DNA of 24,155 nt from RI-283 sp964487925 (lineage in GTDB: Bacteria; Pseudomonadota; Gammaproteobacteria; SZUA-140), in NCBI GenBank assembly GCA_964487925.1, contig CAZASZ010000028.1:1-24155 (forward strand), given 5' to 3'. Below the pieces are notes generated by a model. The model did not search any database. It was given only the letters and a program-made list of their open reading frames with translations, and was not told where the DNA came from. This document shows, piece after piece, positions 1 through 7,731 of the stretch; positions within the stretch are counted from its first letter, which is position 1, and each line of letters begins with the position of its first letter. Position numbers and translations under genes: made by a program.

Positions 1-961
1 TCAACAGCGTTTGCGGTCGCAGAGAATGCGCACGATGACAATGAGTATGAAAACGCATGACGATCGTGGCCAGCTCTTGAAACCGTTTCGGCACGCGTAA
101 GCGCTTGCAGAGCGCCTGCAGCGGTTTCAATCCGGCCTGCTCGTGCCTGTGATGGGCAGGCCATTGATCCGGCTCCGTGACGGCCTTACCCAAGTCGTGA
201 CACAAAGCCGCAAACCGCACTTCAGGATCGGGACTCAGTTGGGCGGCCTCATCAAGCGCCATAAGGCAATGCAGACCGGTATCGATCTCCGGGTGGTATT
301 TTGGCGGCTGAGGTACGCCGAACAGGGCATCAAACTCGGGTAATATCGACCGGCAGGCGCCGCTGTCCCGAAGAACCTCGAAGAAACGCCTTGGCTGCGG
401 CTCGGCAAGCGCGCGTTGAATCTCCTGCCAGACGCGCTCGGGGACCAATGCCTCGGCCTCACCGGCGTCGACCATGCGACGCATAAGGGCCATAGTCTCG
501 TCGGCAATCAGAAACCCCAGCGCGGCGAAGCGCGACCAGAACCGCGCCACTCTAAGCAACCTGACAGGGTCCTCGGCAAATGCATCCGAGACATGGCGCA
601 GCCGCCGGTCCCTAAGATCGCCCGCGCCGCCGAAAGGGTCGATCAACTGGCCGGATTCGTCTTCAGCCATAGCATTGACGGTAAGGTCGCGACGACACAG
701 ATCCTGCTCGAGCGTCACGTCCGGGGAGGCATAAAACTCGAAGCCATGATATCCCCTGGCGGTTTTACGCTCAGTGCGAGCGAGCGCGTATTCCTCTTTA
801 GTCTTGGGATGCAAAAAGACGGGAAAGTCCTTACCGACGGGCAAAAATCCCTTACGCCGCATCTCTTCAGGCGTCGCACCCGTCACGACCCAGTCGCGAT
901 CACTAACCGGCAGGCCCAGCATCCGATCGCGCACCGCGCCACCAACCAGATAGGTCTTCAC
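1..961 (-). CDS. cca: Multifunctional CCA-adding tRNA nucleotidyltransferase (3' end beyond window)
   Basis: Adds or repairs the 3'-terminal CCA of tRNAs in the cytoplasm; enzymes of this class also carry an HD phosphohydrolase domain. Translating the reverse strand from a GTG at 961 gives MKTYLVGGAVRDRMLGLPVS, followed by D21 and D23, the catalytic carboxylates of the nucleotidyltransferase fold. The RRDLTVNAMA motif is near residue 90. An HD domain follows with CHDLGK at H255/D256, then a WPxHHxHE stretch. Residue numbering matches E. coli Cca as I recall it. The frame is still open at base 1, so about 320 of the expected 410 or so residues are present; the C-terminus lies outside the window. 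The start is GTG, with GGCGGGG just upstream as a weak ribosome-binding site; the next residues match the family N-terminus, so a different start is unlikely. It diverges from argS. Confidence 0.96.
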   Translation of the reverse strand, partial: MKTYLVGGAVRDRMLGLPVSDRDWVVTGATPEEMRRKGFLPVGKDFPVFLHPKTKEEYALARTERKTARGYHGFEFYASPDVTLEQDLCRRDLTVNAMAEDESGQLIDPFGGAGDLRDRRLRHVSDAFAEDPVRLLRVARFWSRFAALGFLIADETMALMRRMVDAGEAEALVPERVWQEIQRALAEPQPRRFFEVLRDSGACRSILPEFDALFGVPQPPKYHPEIDTGLHCLMALDEAAQLSPDPEVRFAALCHDLGKAVTEPDQWPAHHRHEQAGLKPLQALCKRLRVPKRFQELATIVMRFHTHCHRAHSLRPQTLL

Positions 962-1001
962 CAGCCCCGCCGGTGATTACAAAGATTCATACGCCCAGCT
1001 A

Positions 1002-1078
1002 TCACTCGCTACCCACTACTCTATTATTTGTTAGCAACTACTCACGCCGGTCACTTGCCACTATCCACCCGCAACTCG
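1002..1078. repeat. Degenerate 7-bp tandem repeat in the cca/argS intergenic region
   Basis: Read on the minus strand, two runs of tandem heptamers of the form NRRGTRG (GAGTAGC-like) are visible. Bases 1051-1078 hold four units (cgagttg, cgggtgg, atagtgg, caagtga). Bases 1002-1022 hold three (agagtag, tgggtag, cgagtga). A related gagtag word sits in the spacer, where phase is lost. The units keep an exact 7-nt register within each run. The region is non-coding and lies between divergent start codons, so the repeat may overlap promoter elements of both genes. Confidence 0.5.
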
Positions 1079-1084
1079 TAGAAT
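1055..1084 (+). promoter_or_regulatory. Candidate sigma70 promoter of argS
   Basis: TTGCCA at 1055-1060 and TAGAAT at 1079-1084 are separated by 18 nt, each one or two bases off the -35/-10 consensus. Initiation near 1091 would give a leader of about 50 nt before the argS ATG at 1143. No Shine-Dalgarno sequence is obvious before that ATG. The -35 box lies inside the heptamer repeat. Pattern match only. Confidence 0.35.
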
Positions 1085-1142
1085 GGCTCGCTTGCGCCTT
1101 TCATCGGCTTCCTTTCGTCAAGACCATATCACGTCCCTCACC

Positions 1143-2909
1143 ATGCAAAAACAATTACAGCAGTTGCTCCTCGCGGCCATTAAGGAACTCCAGTCACAAG
1201 GGATCATTCCCACCGAGCTCGAGCCGGAGATCGGTATCGAACGCACCCGAGACAAGAAACACGGTGACTTCGCCAGCAACCTCGCCATGAGTCTGGCGCG
1301 CCCCGCACGTCGCAACCCTAGGGAGCTTGCCCAGGCAATCGTCGACGCCATGCCTGCGAATAACGCCATCGCTCGAATCGAGATCGCCGGACCGGGCTTC
1401 ATCAACTTCACGATGAATGACGACACCCGTCGCTCTATTGTCCAAACAATATTGGATAAGGGCGACGACTACGGTCGTAGCGAGATCGGCCAAGGCCGTC
1501 GCATCCAGATCGAGTTCGTGTCCGCCAATCCGACGGGCCCGCTCCACGTCGGACACGGCCGTGGCGCCGCCTATGGGGCTGCCGTTGCCGATCTACTAGC
1601 TGCCTGCGGTTTCGATATCGAACGCGAATACTATATCAACGATGCCGGTCGGCAGATGGCCATCCTGGCCTGCAGCGTCTGGCTACGTTATCTCGAATCC
1701 TGTGGCGAACCAATTCCGTTCCCTAGTAACGGTTATCGCGGCGCCTACATTATGGATATCGCAAAAACCGTCAGGGATAGCCACGGCGATGCCTTCCGGT
1801 TTGCCGGCGATATTGTTTTTTCAAACGTCCCCGCAGACGACGACGGCCAGGGCAATGGCGACAAAGAGACCCATATCGATGCACTCATCGAGCGCTGTCA
1901 CGCACTGCTCGGAGACGAAAACTATGCTGTCTTTGCCGAAGCCGCGCTGGAAAATATTCTCGGAGATATCCGCGAAGACCTAGCCGGGTTTGGGGTCGAA
2001 TACCAACAGTGGTACCGGGAGCACACCCTGGTCAGTTCCGGTAAAGTCGAGGCCGCGATCAACCGTTTGCGCGAAGCAGGGCATCTCTACGAGGCGGACG
2101 GCGCATGGTGGTTCCGCTCTACGACATTCGGTGACGAGAAGGACCGTGTCGTGATCCGAGAAAACGGCCAGCTCACCTATTTCGCGACCGACATCGCCTA
2201 CCACGCCGAGAAGATCGAACGCGGCTTCGATCAAATCATCGATGTCTGGGGCGCCGATCACCATGGTTACGTACCCAGAATCAGGGCCTCATTGCGCGCA
2301 CTCGGCCATGACCCCGATCAGCTGGAAGTCCTACTCGTACAGTTCGCAATCCTCTATCGCAATGGTCAAAAGGCACAGATGTCGACACGTAGCGGCGAGT
2401 TCGTGACCCTCCGCGAGCTGCGCGACGAGGTCGGTAACGACGCGGCCCGGTTCTTTTATGTCCTGCGTAAGTGCGAGCAGCACATGGACTTCGACCTTGA
2501 TCTGGCCGTCTCCCGGTCCAACGAGAACCCAGTTTACTACATTCAATACGCCCATGCCCGCGTCTGCAGCGTGATGCGCCAGCTCGAAGACCGAGAGTTG
2601 ACCTGGGATGAAGCTGAGGCCCTGGCATCGCTCGACCGCCTTCAAGAAGGCCACGAGGAGGACCTGCTCGATACGCTCGCGCGCTTCCCCGAGATCGTCG
2701 AGGCGGCCGCCCTGAATCGGGAACCTCATCAGCTCGCTTACTATCTGCGGGACCTGGCCACGGCGCTGCATACCTATTACAACGCCCATCAGTTCCTCGT
2801 AGACGACGCCGCGCTGCGCAACGCCCGACTGGCCCTAATCCTTGCCACGCGGCAGGTCCTGAGCAATGGCCTTGGGCTGCTGAGCGTCTCAGCACCCCAC
2901 GCTATGTAG
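1143..2909 (+). CDS. argS: Arginyl-tRNA synthetase
   Basis: Charges tRNA-Arg with arginine (class I aminoacyl-tRNA synthetase, cytoplasm). The start chosen is the ATG at 1143, giving MQKQLQQLLLAAIKEL and 588 residues, close to E. coli ArgS (577). The open frame continues 20 codons upstream, but that extension does not resemble the family N-terminus. The HIGH signature appears as HVGH at residues 135-138. The KMSKS-equivalent loop is MSTRSGE at about 413-419, the degenerate form normal in this family. The DALR-type anticodon-binding region forms the C-terminus (SNENPVYYIQYAHAR onward). A SPOR-domain gene starts 5 nt after the stop, so the two are probably co-transcribed, as in Pseudomonas. No frame damage is seen. 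Confidence 0.98.
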   Translation: MQKQLQQLLLAAIKELQSQGIIPTELEPEIGIERTRDKKHGDFASNLAMSLARPARRNPRELAQAIVDAMPANNAIARIEIAGPGFINFTMNDDTRRSIVQTILDKGDDYGRSEIGQGRRIQIEFVSANPTGPLHVGHGRGAAYGAAVADLLAACGFDIEREYYINDAGRQMAILACSVWLRYLESCGEPIPFPSNGYRGAYIMDIAKTVRDSHGDAFRFAGDIVFSNVPADDDGQGNGDKETHIDALIERCHALLGDENYAVFAEAALENILGDIREDLAGFGVEYQQWYREHTLVSSGKVEAAINRLREAGHLYEADGAWWFRSTTFGDEKDRVVIRENGQLTYFATDIAYHAEKIERGFDQIIDVWGADHHGYVPRIRASLRALGHDPDQLEVLLVQFAILYRNGQKAQMSTRSGEFVTLRELRDEVGNDAARFFYVLRKCEQHMDFDLDLAVSRSNENPVYYIQYAHARVCSVMRQLEDRELTWDEAEALASLDRLQEGHEEDLLDTLARFPEIVEAAALNREPHQLAYYLRDLATALHTYYNAHQFLVDDAALRNARLALILATRQVLSNGLGLLSVSAPHAM

Positions 2910-2914
2910 GCCCG

Positions 2915-3523
2915 ATGTCACGAGACTACAAGCGCGCGGCCAAAACAGCGTCTAAACATCAGCGACGCGGGCAAAAGCGCAAAAAAGGCGCCGCAAACAC
3001 CAAGGCTGTCGTGTGGCTGGTAGCGGGTCTCGCGATTGGGCTGGGTCTGGGCCTGGCGGGATGGTTTCTTGCCGAGCACCCCGCATCCACACCGGCCAAG
3101 AAACCTGCCGCTGCTGTTGCCGCAAAGAAAACCGACCCTCCCCCGGAACCGGTCGACAAAAAAGACGAGGACCCGTGGCATTTCGACTTCTATCAGCTAC
3201 TTCCCAAGATGGAGGTAGTGGTATCCGATGAGGAGCTCGCCGCAGCACAGAGTGAACTGACCAAGGAAAAGCGCCACGGCCCCTACATCCTCCAGGTCGG
3301 CTCGTTCAGACGCTATTCAGATGCTGATTCGCTCAAGGCGCGTCTGGCCCTGCTCGGCATTCAGGCCGGTATCGAGAGCATCGTCGTCGACAACGGAAAC
3401 GCCTGGAACCGGGTCCGCGTCGGGCCCTTCGCCGACATGAAGCATCTGAAACCCGTTCGGCGCCAACTCGAACATGAGCAGATCGCGTTTATCATGCTTG
3501 AGCTTGGCACTACGAAGAAATAG
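2915..3523 (+). CDS. FtsN-like SPOR-domain cell-division protein
   Basis: A 202-residue bitopic protein with a strongly basic cytoplasmic N-terminus (residues 1-30, rich in K and R). One transmembrane helix spans about 31-52. A Pro/Ala/Lys-rich periplasmic linker follows, and a SPOR domain lies at about 122-197 (beginning GPYILQVGSFRRYSDADSLK). SPOR domains bind septal peptidoglycan stripped of stem peptides; FtsN-class proteins trigger septal wall synthesis at the divisome. The position 5 nt after argS matches the argS-ftsN arrangement of other gammaproteobacteria, but hslVU, often next, is absent. The start is ATG, with AGG from the argS stop region as a close ribosome site. It is shorter than E. 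coli FtsN, so orthology is likely but not proven. Other SPOR proteins (DedD, RlpA, DamX types) are less compatible with the single N-terminal anchor and this context. Confidence 0.85.
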   Translation: MSRDYKRAAKTASKHQRRGQKRKKGAANTKAVVWLVAGLAIGLGLGLAGWFLAEHPASTPAKKPAAAVAAKKTDPPPEPVDKKDEDPWHFDFYQLLPKMEVVVSDEELAAAQSELTKEKRHGPYILQVGSFRRYSDADSLKARLALLGIQAGIESIVVDNGNAWNRVRVGPFADMKHLKPVRRQLEHEQIAFIMLELGTTKK

Positions 3524-3529
3524 AACGCG

Positions 3530-3618
3530 TTTCAGGTAGTGCGTTCCAACTTGGTCCACGCACCGCTGGAATGGATGCGCGGCACGCTCAGGCCCCGCAG
3601 GACCGTAGGATGCGGCCT
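3530..3618. terminator. Possible bidirectional terminator hairpins between convergent genes
   Basis: The gap between the SPOR gene and nadA (139 nt, convergent ends) contains two imperfect hairpins. One has arms GTGCGT/ACGCAC around 3540-3563. The other has arms AGGCC..GCA and TGCGGCCT at 3590-3618 with a 2-nt bulge. Neither is directly followed by a T-run; a TTTTT occurs near 3646-3650. Function is inferred mainly from the convergent context. Confidence 0.25.
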
Positions 3619-3662
3619 ATCACTAGCTGATAATCCGGTCGCCCTTTTTGTTCCGCCGCTCT

Positions 3663-4766
3663 CTACACGCTCAACGCCAACATGGCATTAAGTGCGGTGC
3701 GGGCCTGTTCAGCGTCCGCGGCGGTGACCTTGATACGGTTCGCGACCCGCCCTTCGACAAGGCCTTCGAGGATGTTCAGAAGGCTTTCGGGGTCGGTTCT
3801 GAACATGGTTGAGCACATACAGATGGTGGGCGACATGAAGTGGATGGATTTACCCTCGGAACGAAAGTGCTCAGCCAAGCGGTTGACGAGATTGAGCTCG
3901 GTGCCGACGAGCCAACGGCTATTGCCCGGAGACTGGGCGATGGTCTGAATAATGTATTCGGTCGAACCGACGTCATCCGAGAGTTGACAGACTTCGAACG
4001 AGGCCTCGGGGTGTGAAATGACGCGCGCATCCGGATAGAGGGCGCGGAAGTCATGAATATGCTCAGGCTGAAACATTTGATGGACCGAACAAAAGCCCTT
4101 CCAGAGGATCATCCTGGCCTTCCTGATCGCCTCCGGTGTCAACCCACCCATTGGTTGATCGAAGTCCCAGACCACCATCTCGTCAAGCGGGATACCCATG
4201 CGGTAACCCGTATTCCGGCCCAGGTGTTGATCGGGAAAAAAGAGCACCTTTTCGCGCCTGTTAAACCCCCAATCTAGGACCTTGCCCGCGTTTGACGAGG
4301 TGCAGACGATACCGCCATGGCGACCGCAGAAGGCCTTGAGGTCGGCGGCGGAATTGATATAGGTCACGGGCGTGACCTGCTCCTCAGGCGACAGTACCTC
4401 AGATAGCTCACGCCAAGCGCGCTCGACCTTGGCCAGATTAGCCATATCCGCCATGGAACAACCGGCTGCGAGATCGGGCAGGATCGAAGCCTGATCGTCT
4501 CGTGACAGGATATCGGCAACCTCTGCCATGAAGTGCACGCCACAAAATACGATGTATTCGGCCTTTGACTGCGCAGCGGCCTGCGAGAGCTTCAGTGAGT
4601 CACCCGAGATATCGGCATGACGAAAGACCTCGTCACGCTGATAGTGATGACCAAGAATAATAAGCCGCTCCCCAAGCTGCTGGCGCGCGGCCTCAATGCG
4701 CTCTGCGCATTCAACTTCGCCCAGTGGCCTAACCATGGGGCGGACTATCGAGATATCAGCGACCAT
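3663..4766 (-). CDS. nadA: Quinolinate synthase A
   Basis: Condenses iminoaspartate with dihydroxyacetone phosphate to quinolinate in de novo NAD synthesis, using an oxygen-sensitive [4Fe-4S] cluster. The product is 367 residues. Family landmarks are ILGHHYQRDEV (about 37-47), GDSLKLSQAAA (55-65), AGCSMAD with C103, the CTSSNA segment (155-160), GFCSVH with C226, and TICMCSTM with C316 and C318. C103, C226 and one of the last two are the expected cluster ligands. The ATG at 4766 is preceded by TGAGGA at good spacing. It starts 25 nt after the aspS stop on the same strand and probably shares its transcript. The partner nadB and nadC genes are not in the window. Confidence 0.97.
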   Translation of the reverse strand: MVADISIVRPMVRPLGEVECAERIEAARQQLGERLIILGHHYQRDEVFRHADISGDSLKLSQAAAQSKAEYIVFCGVHFMAEVADILSRDDQASILPDLAAGCSMADMANLAKVERAWRELSEVLSPEEQVTPVTYINSAADLKAFCGRHGGIVCTSSNAGKVLDWGFNRREKVLFFPDQHLGRNTGYRMGIPLDEMVVWDFDQPMGGLTPEAIRKARMILWKGFCSVHQMFQPEHIHDFRALYPDARVISHPEASFEVCQLSDDVGSTEYIIQTIAQSPGNSRWLVGTELNLVNRLAEHFRSEGKSIHFMSPTICMCSTMFRTDPESLLNILEGLVEGRVANRIKVTAADAEQARTALNAMLALSV

Positions 4767-4791
4767 GCCGTATCCTCACCTGATTTGGGAG

Positions 4792-6564
4792 CTATACCTG
4801 CTTTTGGCGCAGGCGGAGCCCAAGTTCTTTCAACTGTGGATCATCGACCGGGCTCGGGGCCTGTGTCAACAAACAGGTCGCAGTCTGCGTCTTCGGGAAT
4901 GCTATGACCTCACGGATAGACTGCGCACCACTCATGAGCATGACCAGGCGATCAATGCCGAAGGCGATACCGCCATGCGGCGGACAACCGTACTTGAGGG
5001 CGTCGAGCAAGAAGCCGAATTTTTGCTGGGCCTCTTCCGCACCGATGCCGAGTAGCTCAAGCGTCGCCGACTGCATCTCGGTGCGATGGATGCGAATAGA
5101 ACCGCCGCCAACCTCGACGCCGTTCAGGACCAAATCATAGGCCCGAGACAGGCAATTGCCCGGGTCGGCGACCATGGTCTCGGTATCTACGGCCGGCTGC
5201 GTAAAGGGGTGATGCAGGGCCATCCAGCGGCCATTGGCGTCGTCGTATTCGAACATTGGAAATTCGGTGACCCAAACTGGACGCCAGCCATACTCCACCA
5301 GACCCATGTCGTGACCGAGGCGCACGCGCAAGGCCCCGAGGGACTCGTTGACAATGGATGCCTCGTCAGCGCCAAAGAAGACCAGGTCGCCGTCGGCAGC
5401 CTCGGTACGCTTCATGATAGCGTCGACGACTTCATCAGGCAGGAATTTCAAGATTGGGGACTGCAGGCCATCGCGACCGGCAGCGATATCATTGACCTTG
5501 ATATAGGCGAGGCCTCTCGCGCCATAGATGCTAACGAACTTCGTATAGTCGTCGATCTCTTTGCGCGTCAGCTTGCCACCCTCCGGGACGCGCAAGGCCG
5601 CAACACGGCTACCCGCATCTCGCGCCGGTTTCGAGAAGACCTGGAAATCGACCTCGGTCATGAGATCGCCGACGTCGACAAGTTCAAGCGGAATACGCAG
5701 ATCGGGGCGATCGACACCAAAACGGCGAATGGCCTCTGCGTAAGGCATACGCGGGATCGGGTCCGGCAACGGCACCTCGAGCACACTGATAAAGAGGTCA
5801 CGGATCATGCCCTCAACGATACCCATCAGGGCATCCTCATCAACGAAAGATGCCTCAATATCTAGCTGAGTGAATTCTGGTTGCCGATCGGCGCGCAGGT
5901 CTTCGTCACGGAAGCAACGTACTATCTGGTAATACCGATCCATGCCCGACATCATCAGCAGCTGTTTGAAGAGCTGGGGCGACTGCGGCAGCGCATAGAA
6001 CTCACCGGAGTGGACACGGCTGGGCACGAGATAGTCGCGCGCGCCTTCCGGCGTGGAACGCGTCAACATCGGGGTCTCGATATCCATAAAGCCGGCATCT
6101 TCGAGATGACGACGCAACGTATGACAGACCTTTGATCGCAACCGAAAACGCTGCAACATCGCAGGGCGGCGTAGATCGATATATCGGTAGCGCAAACGAA
6201 CGTCCTCGCCAACCTCCTGTTCATCATCGAGCGGGAATGGAGGTGTTTCGGCGCTGTTCAGGATCTCCAGGCCGTCGCCCAGGACCTCGATCATTCCGGT
6301 TCGCATACTGGGATTGACCGTCCCCTCGGGCCGGTTGCGCACACGCCCGGTGATACGCAACACGTATTCGCTACGAATGCGTTCGGCAATAGCGAAGTTC
6401 TCTTCGGAATCCGGATCGAAAACGACCTGCACCAGACCCTCGCGATCCCTCAGATCGACAAAGATGACACCACCATGATCACGACGCCGGTGAACCCAGC
6501 CACAAAGTTCTACTCTTTGATCGATCAGGGCTTCATCGACCAGACCGCAATAATGGGAACGCAT
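4792..6564 (-). CDS. aspS: Aspartyl-tRNA synthetase, probably non-discriminating
   Basis: Class IIb synthetase of the bacterial type with a GAD insertion; 590 residues, equal to E. coli AspS. The start is the ATG at 6564 (MRSHYCG...), preceded by GAGG at 5 nt; a GTG two codons upstream is also open but less likely. Seen in order: an OB-fold anticodon domain (about 1-105), motif 2 FRDEDLRADRQPEF, the GAD region, and motif 3 GIAFGIDRLVMLM near the C-terminus. Residue 30 is His within RRRDHGG and a Gly lies near 81 in RPEGTVNP. These match residues of the Pseudomonas aeruginosa enzyme that relax tRNA choice, so it may also charge tRNA-Asn for GatCAB amidation. The DUF502 gene lies 91 nt upstream and nadA 25 nt downstream. 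Confidence 0.98.
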   Translation of the reverse strand: MRSHYCGLVDEALIDQRVELCGWVHRRRDHGGVIFVDLRDREGLVQVVFDPDSEENFAIAERIRSEYVLRITGRVRNRPEGTVNPSMRTGMIEVLGDGLEILNSAETPPFPLDDEQEVGEDVRLRYRYIDLRRPAMLQRFRLRSKVCHTLRRHLEDAGFMDIETPMLTRSTPEGARDYLVPSRVHSGEFYALPQSPQLFKQLLMMSGMDRYYQIVRCFRDEDLRADRQPEFTQLDIEASFVDEDALMGIVEGMIRDLFISVLEVPLPDPIPRMPYAEAIRRFGVDRPDLRIPLELVDVGDLMTEVDFQVFSKPARDAGSRVAALRVPEGGKLTRKEIDDYTKFVSIYGARGLAYIKVNDIAAGRDGLQSPILKFLPDEVVDAIMKRTEAADGDLVFFGADEASIVNESLGALRVRLGHDMGLVEYGWRPVWVTEFPMFEYDDANGRWMALHHPFTQPAVDTETMVADPGNCLSRAYDLVLNGVEVGGGSIRIHRTEMQSATLELLGIGAEEAQQKFGFLLDALKYGCPPHGGIAFGIDRLVMLMSGAQSIREVIAFPKTQTATCLLTQAPSPVDDPQLKELGLRLRQKQV

Positions 6565-6655
6565 AACCACCTCAGAAAGGAATTCTATTTACAAAGAAGA
6601 TAAGGACCGGCAAAAAACCAGCAATCTTAGGGCGTTAGGCCGCCCAATGCAAGCC

Positions 6656-7306
6656 TTAAGCGTCGCTTGACTTGGGCTCCTTGATGTCCTTGCCCGGAAC
6701 GATAACCCCCAGCGACATGATGAGCTTGACGGCCTCGTCGACGGACATCGATAACACAATCACGTCATCCCTGGGCACCATAATAAAAAAACCCGAGGTC
6801 GGGTTCGGCGTAGTGGGCACGAAGATATTAACGATGTCGAGTCCGGTCTTCTCTTGCACTTCATCAACGACCGAGCCGGTATGAAAGGCCAACGTCCAGA
6901 TACCCTTGCGGGGATATTCGATAAGCAAGACTTCGCGAAAAGACTTGTTTTGGGACGAAACCAAGGTCTCCGTGATCTGCTTGACGCCCGTGTAGATGGT
7001 GCGAATAAACGGGATCTTGGCCATCAGCCGTTCCCCAGCCGTAACCATCTGGCGACCAAACAAATTTGCCGCCAGCGCGCCCGTCAGCAGGACAATCGCC
7101 GCCGACAATACAATACCCAAACCTGGGATATTGATACCGAACACAACCTCCGGCCGGTAACTGTGCGGAATCAACAGCAGCGTCTGGTCCATGAAGTTGA
7201 CCAGCAGTCGAATCACGAGAATTGTGACACCCAGCGGCAACCAGACCAGCAGCCCGGCGATCAGATAGCGCCGCAGCGTCACAAACCTCCTGCGTGGTTC
7301 CGACAT
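6656..7306 (-). CDS. DUF502 family inner-membrane protein
   Basis: A 216-residue protein of the DUF502/COG2928 family, function unknown. A basic N-terminus is followed by transmembrane helices at about 14-36 and 61-82. A soluble domain follows with the family segments AKIPFIRTIYTGVKQI (about 115-130) and VPTTPNPTSGFFIMVPRDDV (about 165-184). The C-terminus ends with VPGKDIKEPKS. It begins 11 nt after the zinc-ribbon gene stop and precedes aspS. The order fmdB-DUF502-aspS is common in gammaproteobacteria, which argues for one transcript, though no functional link to tRNA charging is shown. Confidence 0.9.
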   Translation of the reverse strand: MSEPRRRFVTLRRYLIAGLLVWLPLGVTILVIRLLVNFMDQTLLLIPHSYRPEVVFGINIPGLGIVLSAAIVLLTGALAANLFGRQMVTAGERLMAKIPFIRTIYTGVKQITETLVSSQNKSFREVLLIEYPRKGIWTLAFHTGSVVDEVQEKTGLDIVNIFVPTTPNPTSGFFIMVPRDDVIVLSMSVDEAVKLIMSLGVIVPGKDIKEPKSSDA

Positions 7307-7317
7307 CGCGATATGAT

Positions 7318-7584
7318 CTAGTTATCGGGACAGGCCGGACAGGCGCCGCCGCCACATTCCGCCTTGCCCTTGTCAGCGGCCTTTGCTGGCGCAGCCTTCT
7401 GCCCACCCTTGAAATCTGTCTCGTACCAACCACTGCCCTTAAGGCGGAAACCGGCAGCAGAAATCAACTTCTTCAAGGCGGGCCTCCCGCACTCCGGACA
7501 ATCCTTCAGGACCGGATCGCTCATCTTCTGGATCGCCTCCAGATTGTGGCCACACGACTCGCATGTGTATTCATAAATTGGCAT
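7318..7584 (-). CDS. FmdB/CxxC-CxxC family small zinc-ribbon protein
   Basis: An 88-residue protein starting MPIYEYTCESCG, the characteristic N-terminus of the FmdB putative regulatory family. Cysteine pairs C8/C11 and C29/C32 (CPEC) form a zinc ribbon. A conserved FRLKGSGWYETD segment is at about 46-57, and the Cys-rich tail (C77, C82, C85) could bind a second metal. The family was named from the formamidase operon regulator, but its function in gammaproteobacteria is not established. The start is the ATG at 7584, with GAGG 6 nt upstream. The frame is open 23 codons further upstream, but that part is unlike the family. It leads the fmdB-DUF502-aspS-nadA group. Confidence 0.92.
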   Translation of the reverse strand: MPIYEYTCESCGHNLEAIQKMSDPVLKDCPECGRPALKKLISAAGFRLKGSGWYETDFKGGQKAAPAKAADKGKAECGGGACPACPDN

Positions 7585-7626
7585 ATCGGGCCTCAAAACG
7601 TTCTGTAGCTGAAAACAATATTGGCT

Positions 7627-7632
7627 ATCATA
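7627..7632 (-). promoter_or_regulatory. Candidate extended -10 promoter for the fmdB-DUF502-aspS-nadA group
   Basis: Read on the minus strand, TGCTATGAT gives an extended -10 element (TGn plus TATGAT, one mismatch from consensus) about 43 nt upstream of the zinc-ribbon ATG. Initiation near 7619 would give a leader of about 35 nt. No good -35 box is seen at 17 nt, which is tolerated by extended -10 promoters. Pattern match only. Confidence 0.35.
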
Positions 7633-7731
7633 GCAGTTCCCTTGGCGCACCATTGGAACTCTTGGAAGATGGGGCTTTGTGGTGATCTTTCAAGTACCGG
7701 GACGAGCTTGCATCACACATTCCCAGCATTC

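Noticed and set aside
416..976. 186-codon open frame on the plus strand
   Set aside because: It is antisense to cca, whose conserved motifs are unmistakable; its own translation is Arg/His-rich with no family features.
2281..2895. 204-codon minus-strand frame inside argS
   Set aside because: Antisense to conserved ArgS sequence and of Arg/Gly/Pro-rich shadow composition.
5086..5865. 259-codon open frame on the plus strand
   Set aside because: Fully antisense to aspS; no ribosome site or recognisable domain.
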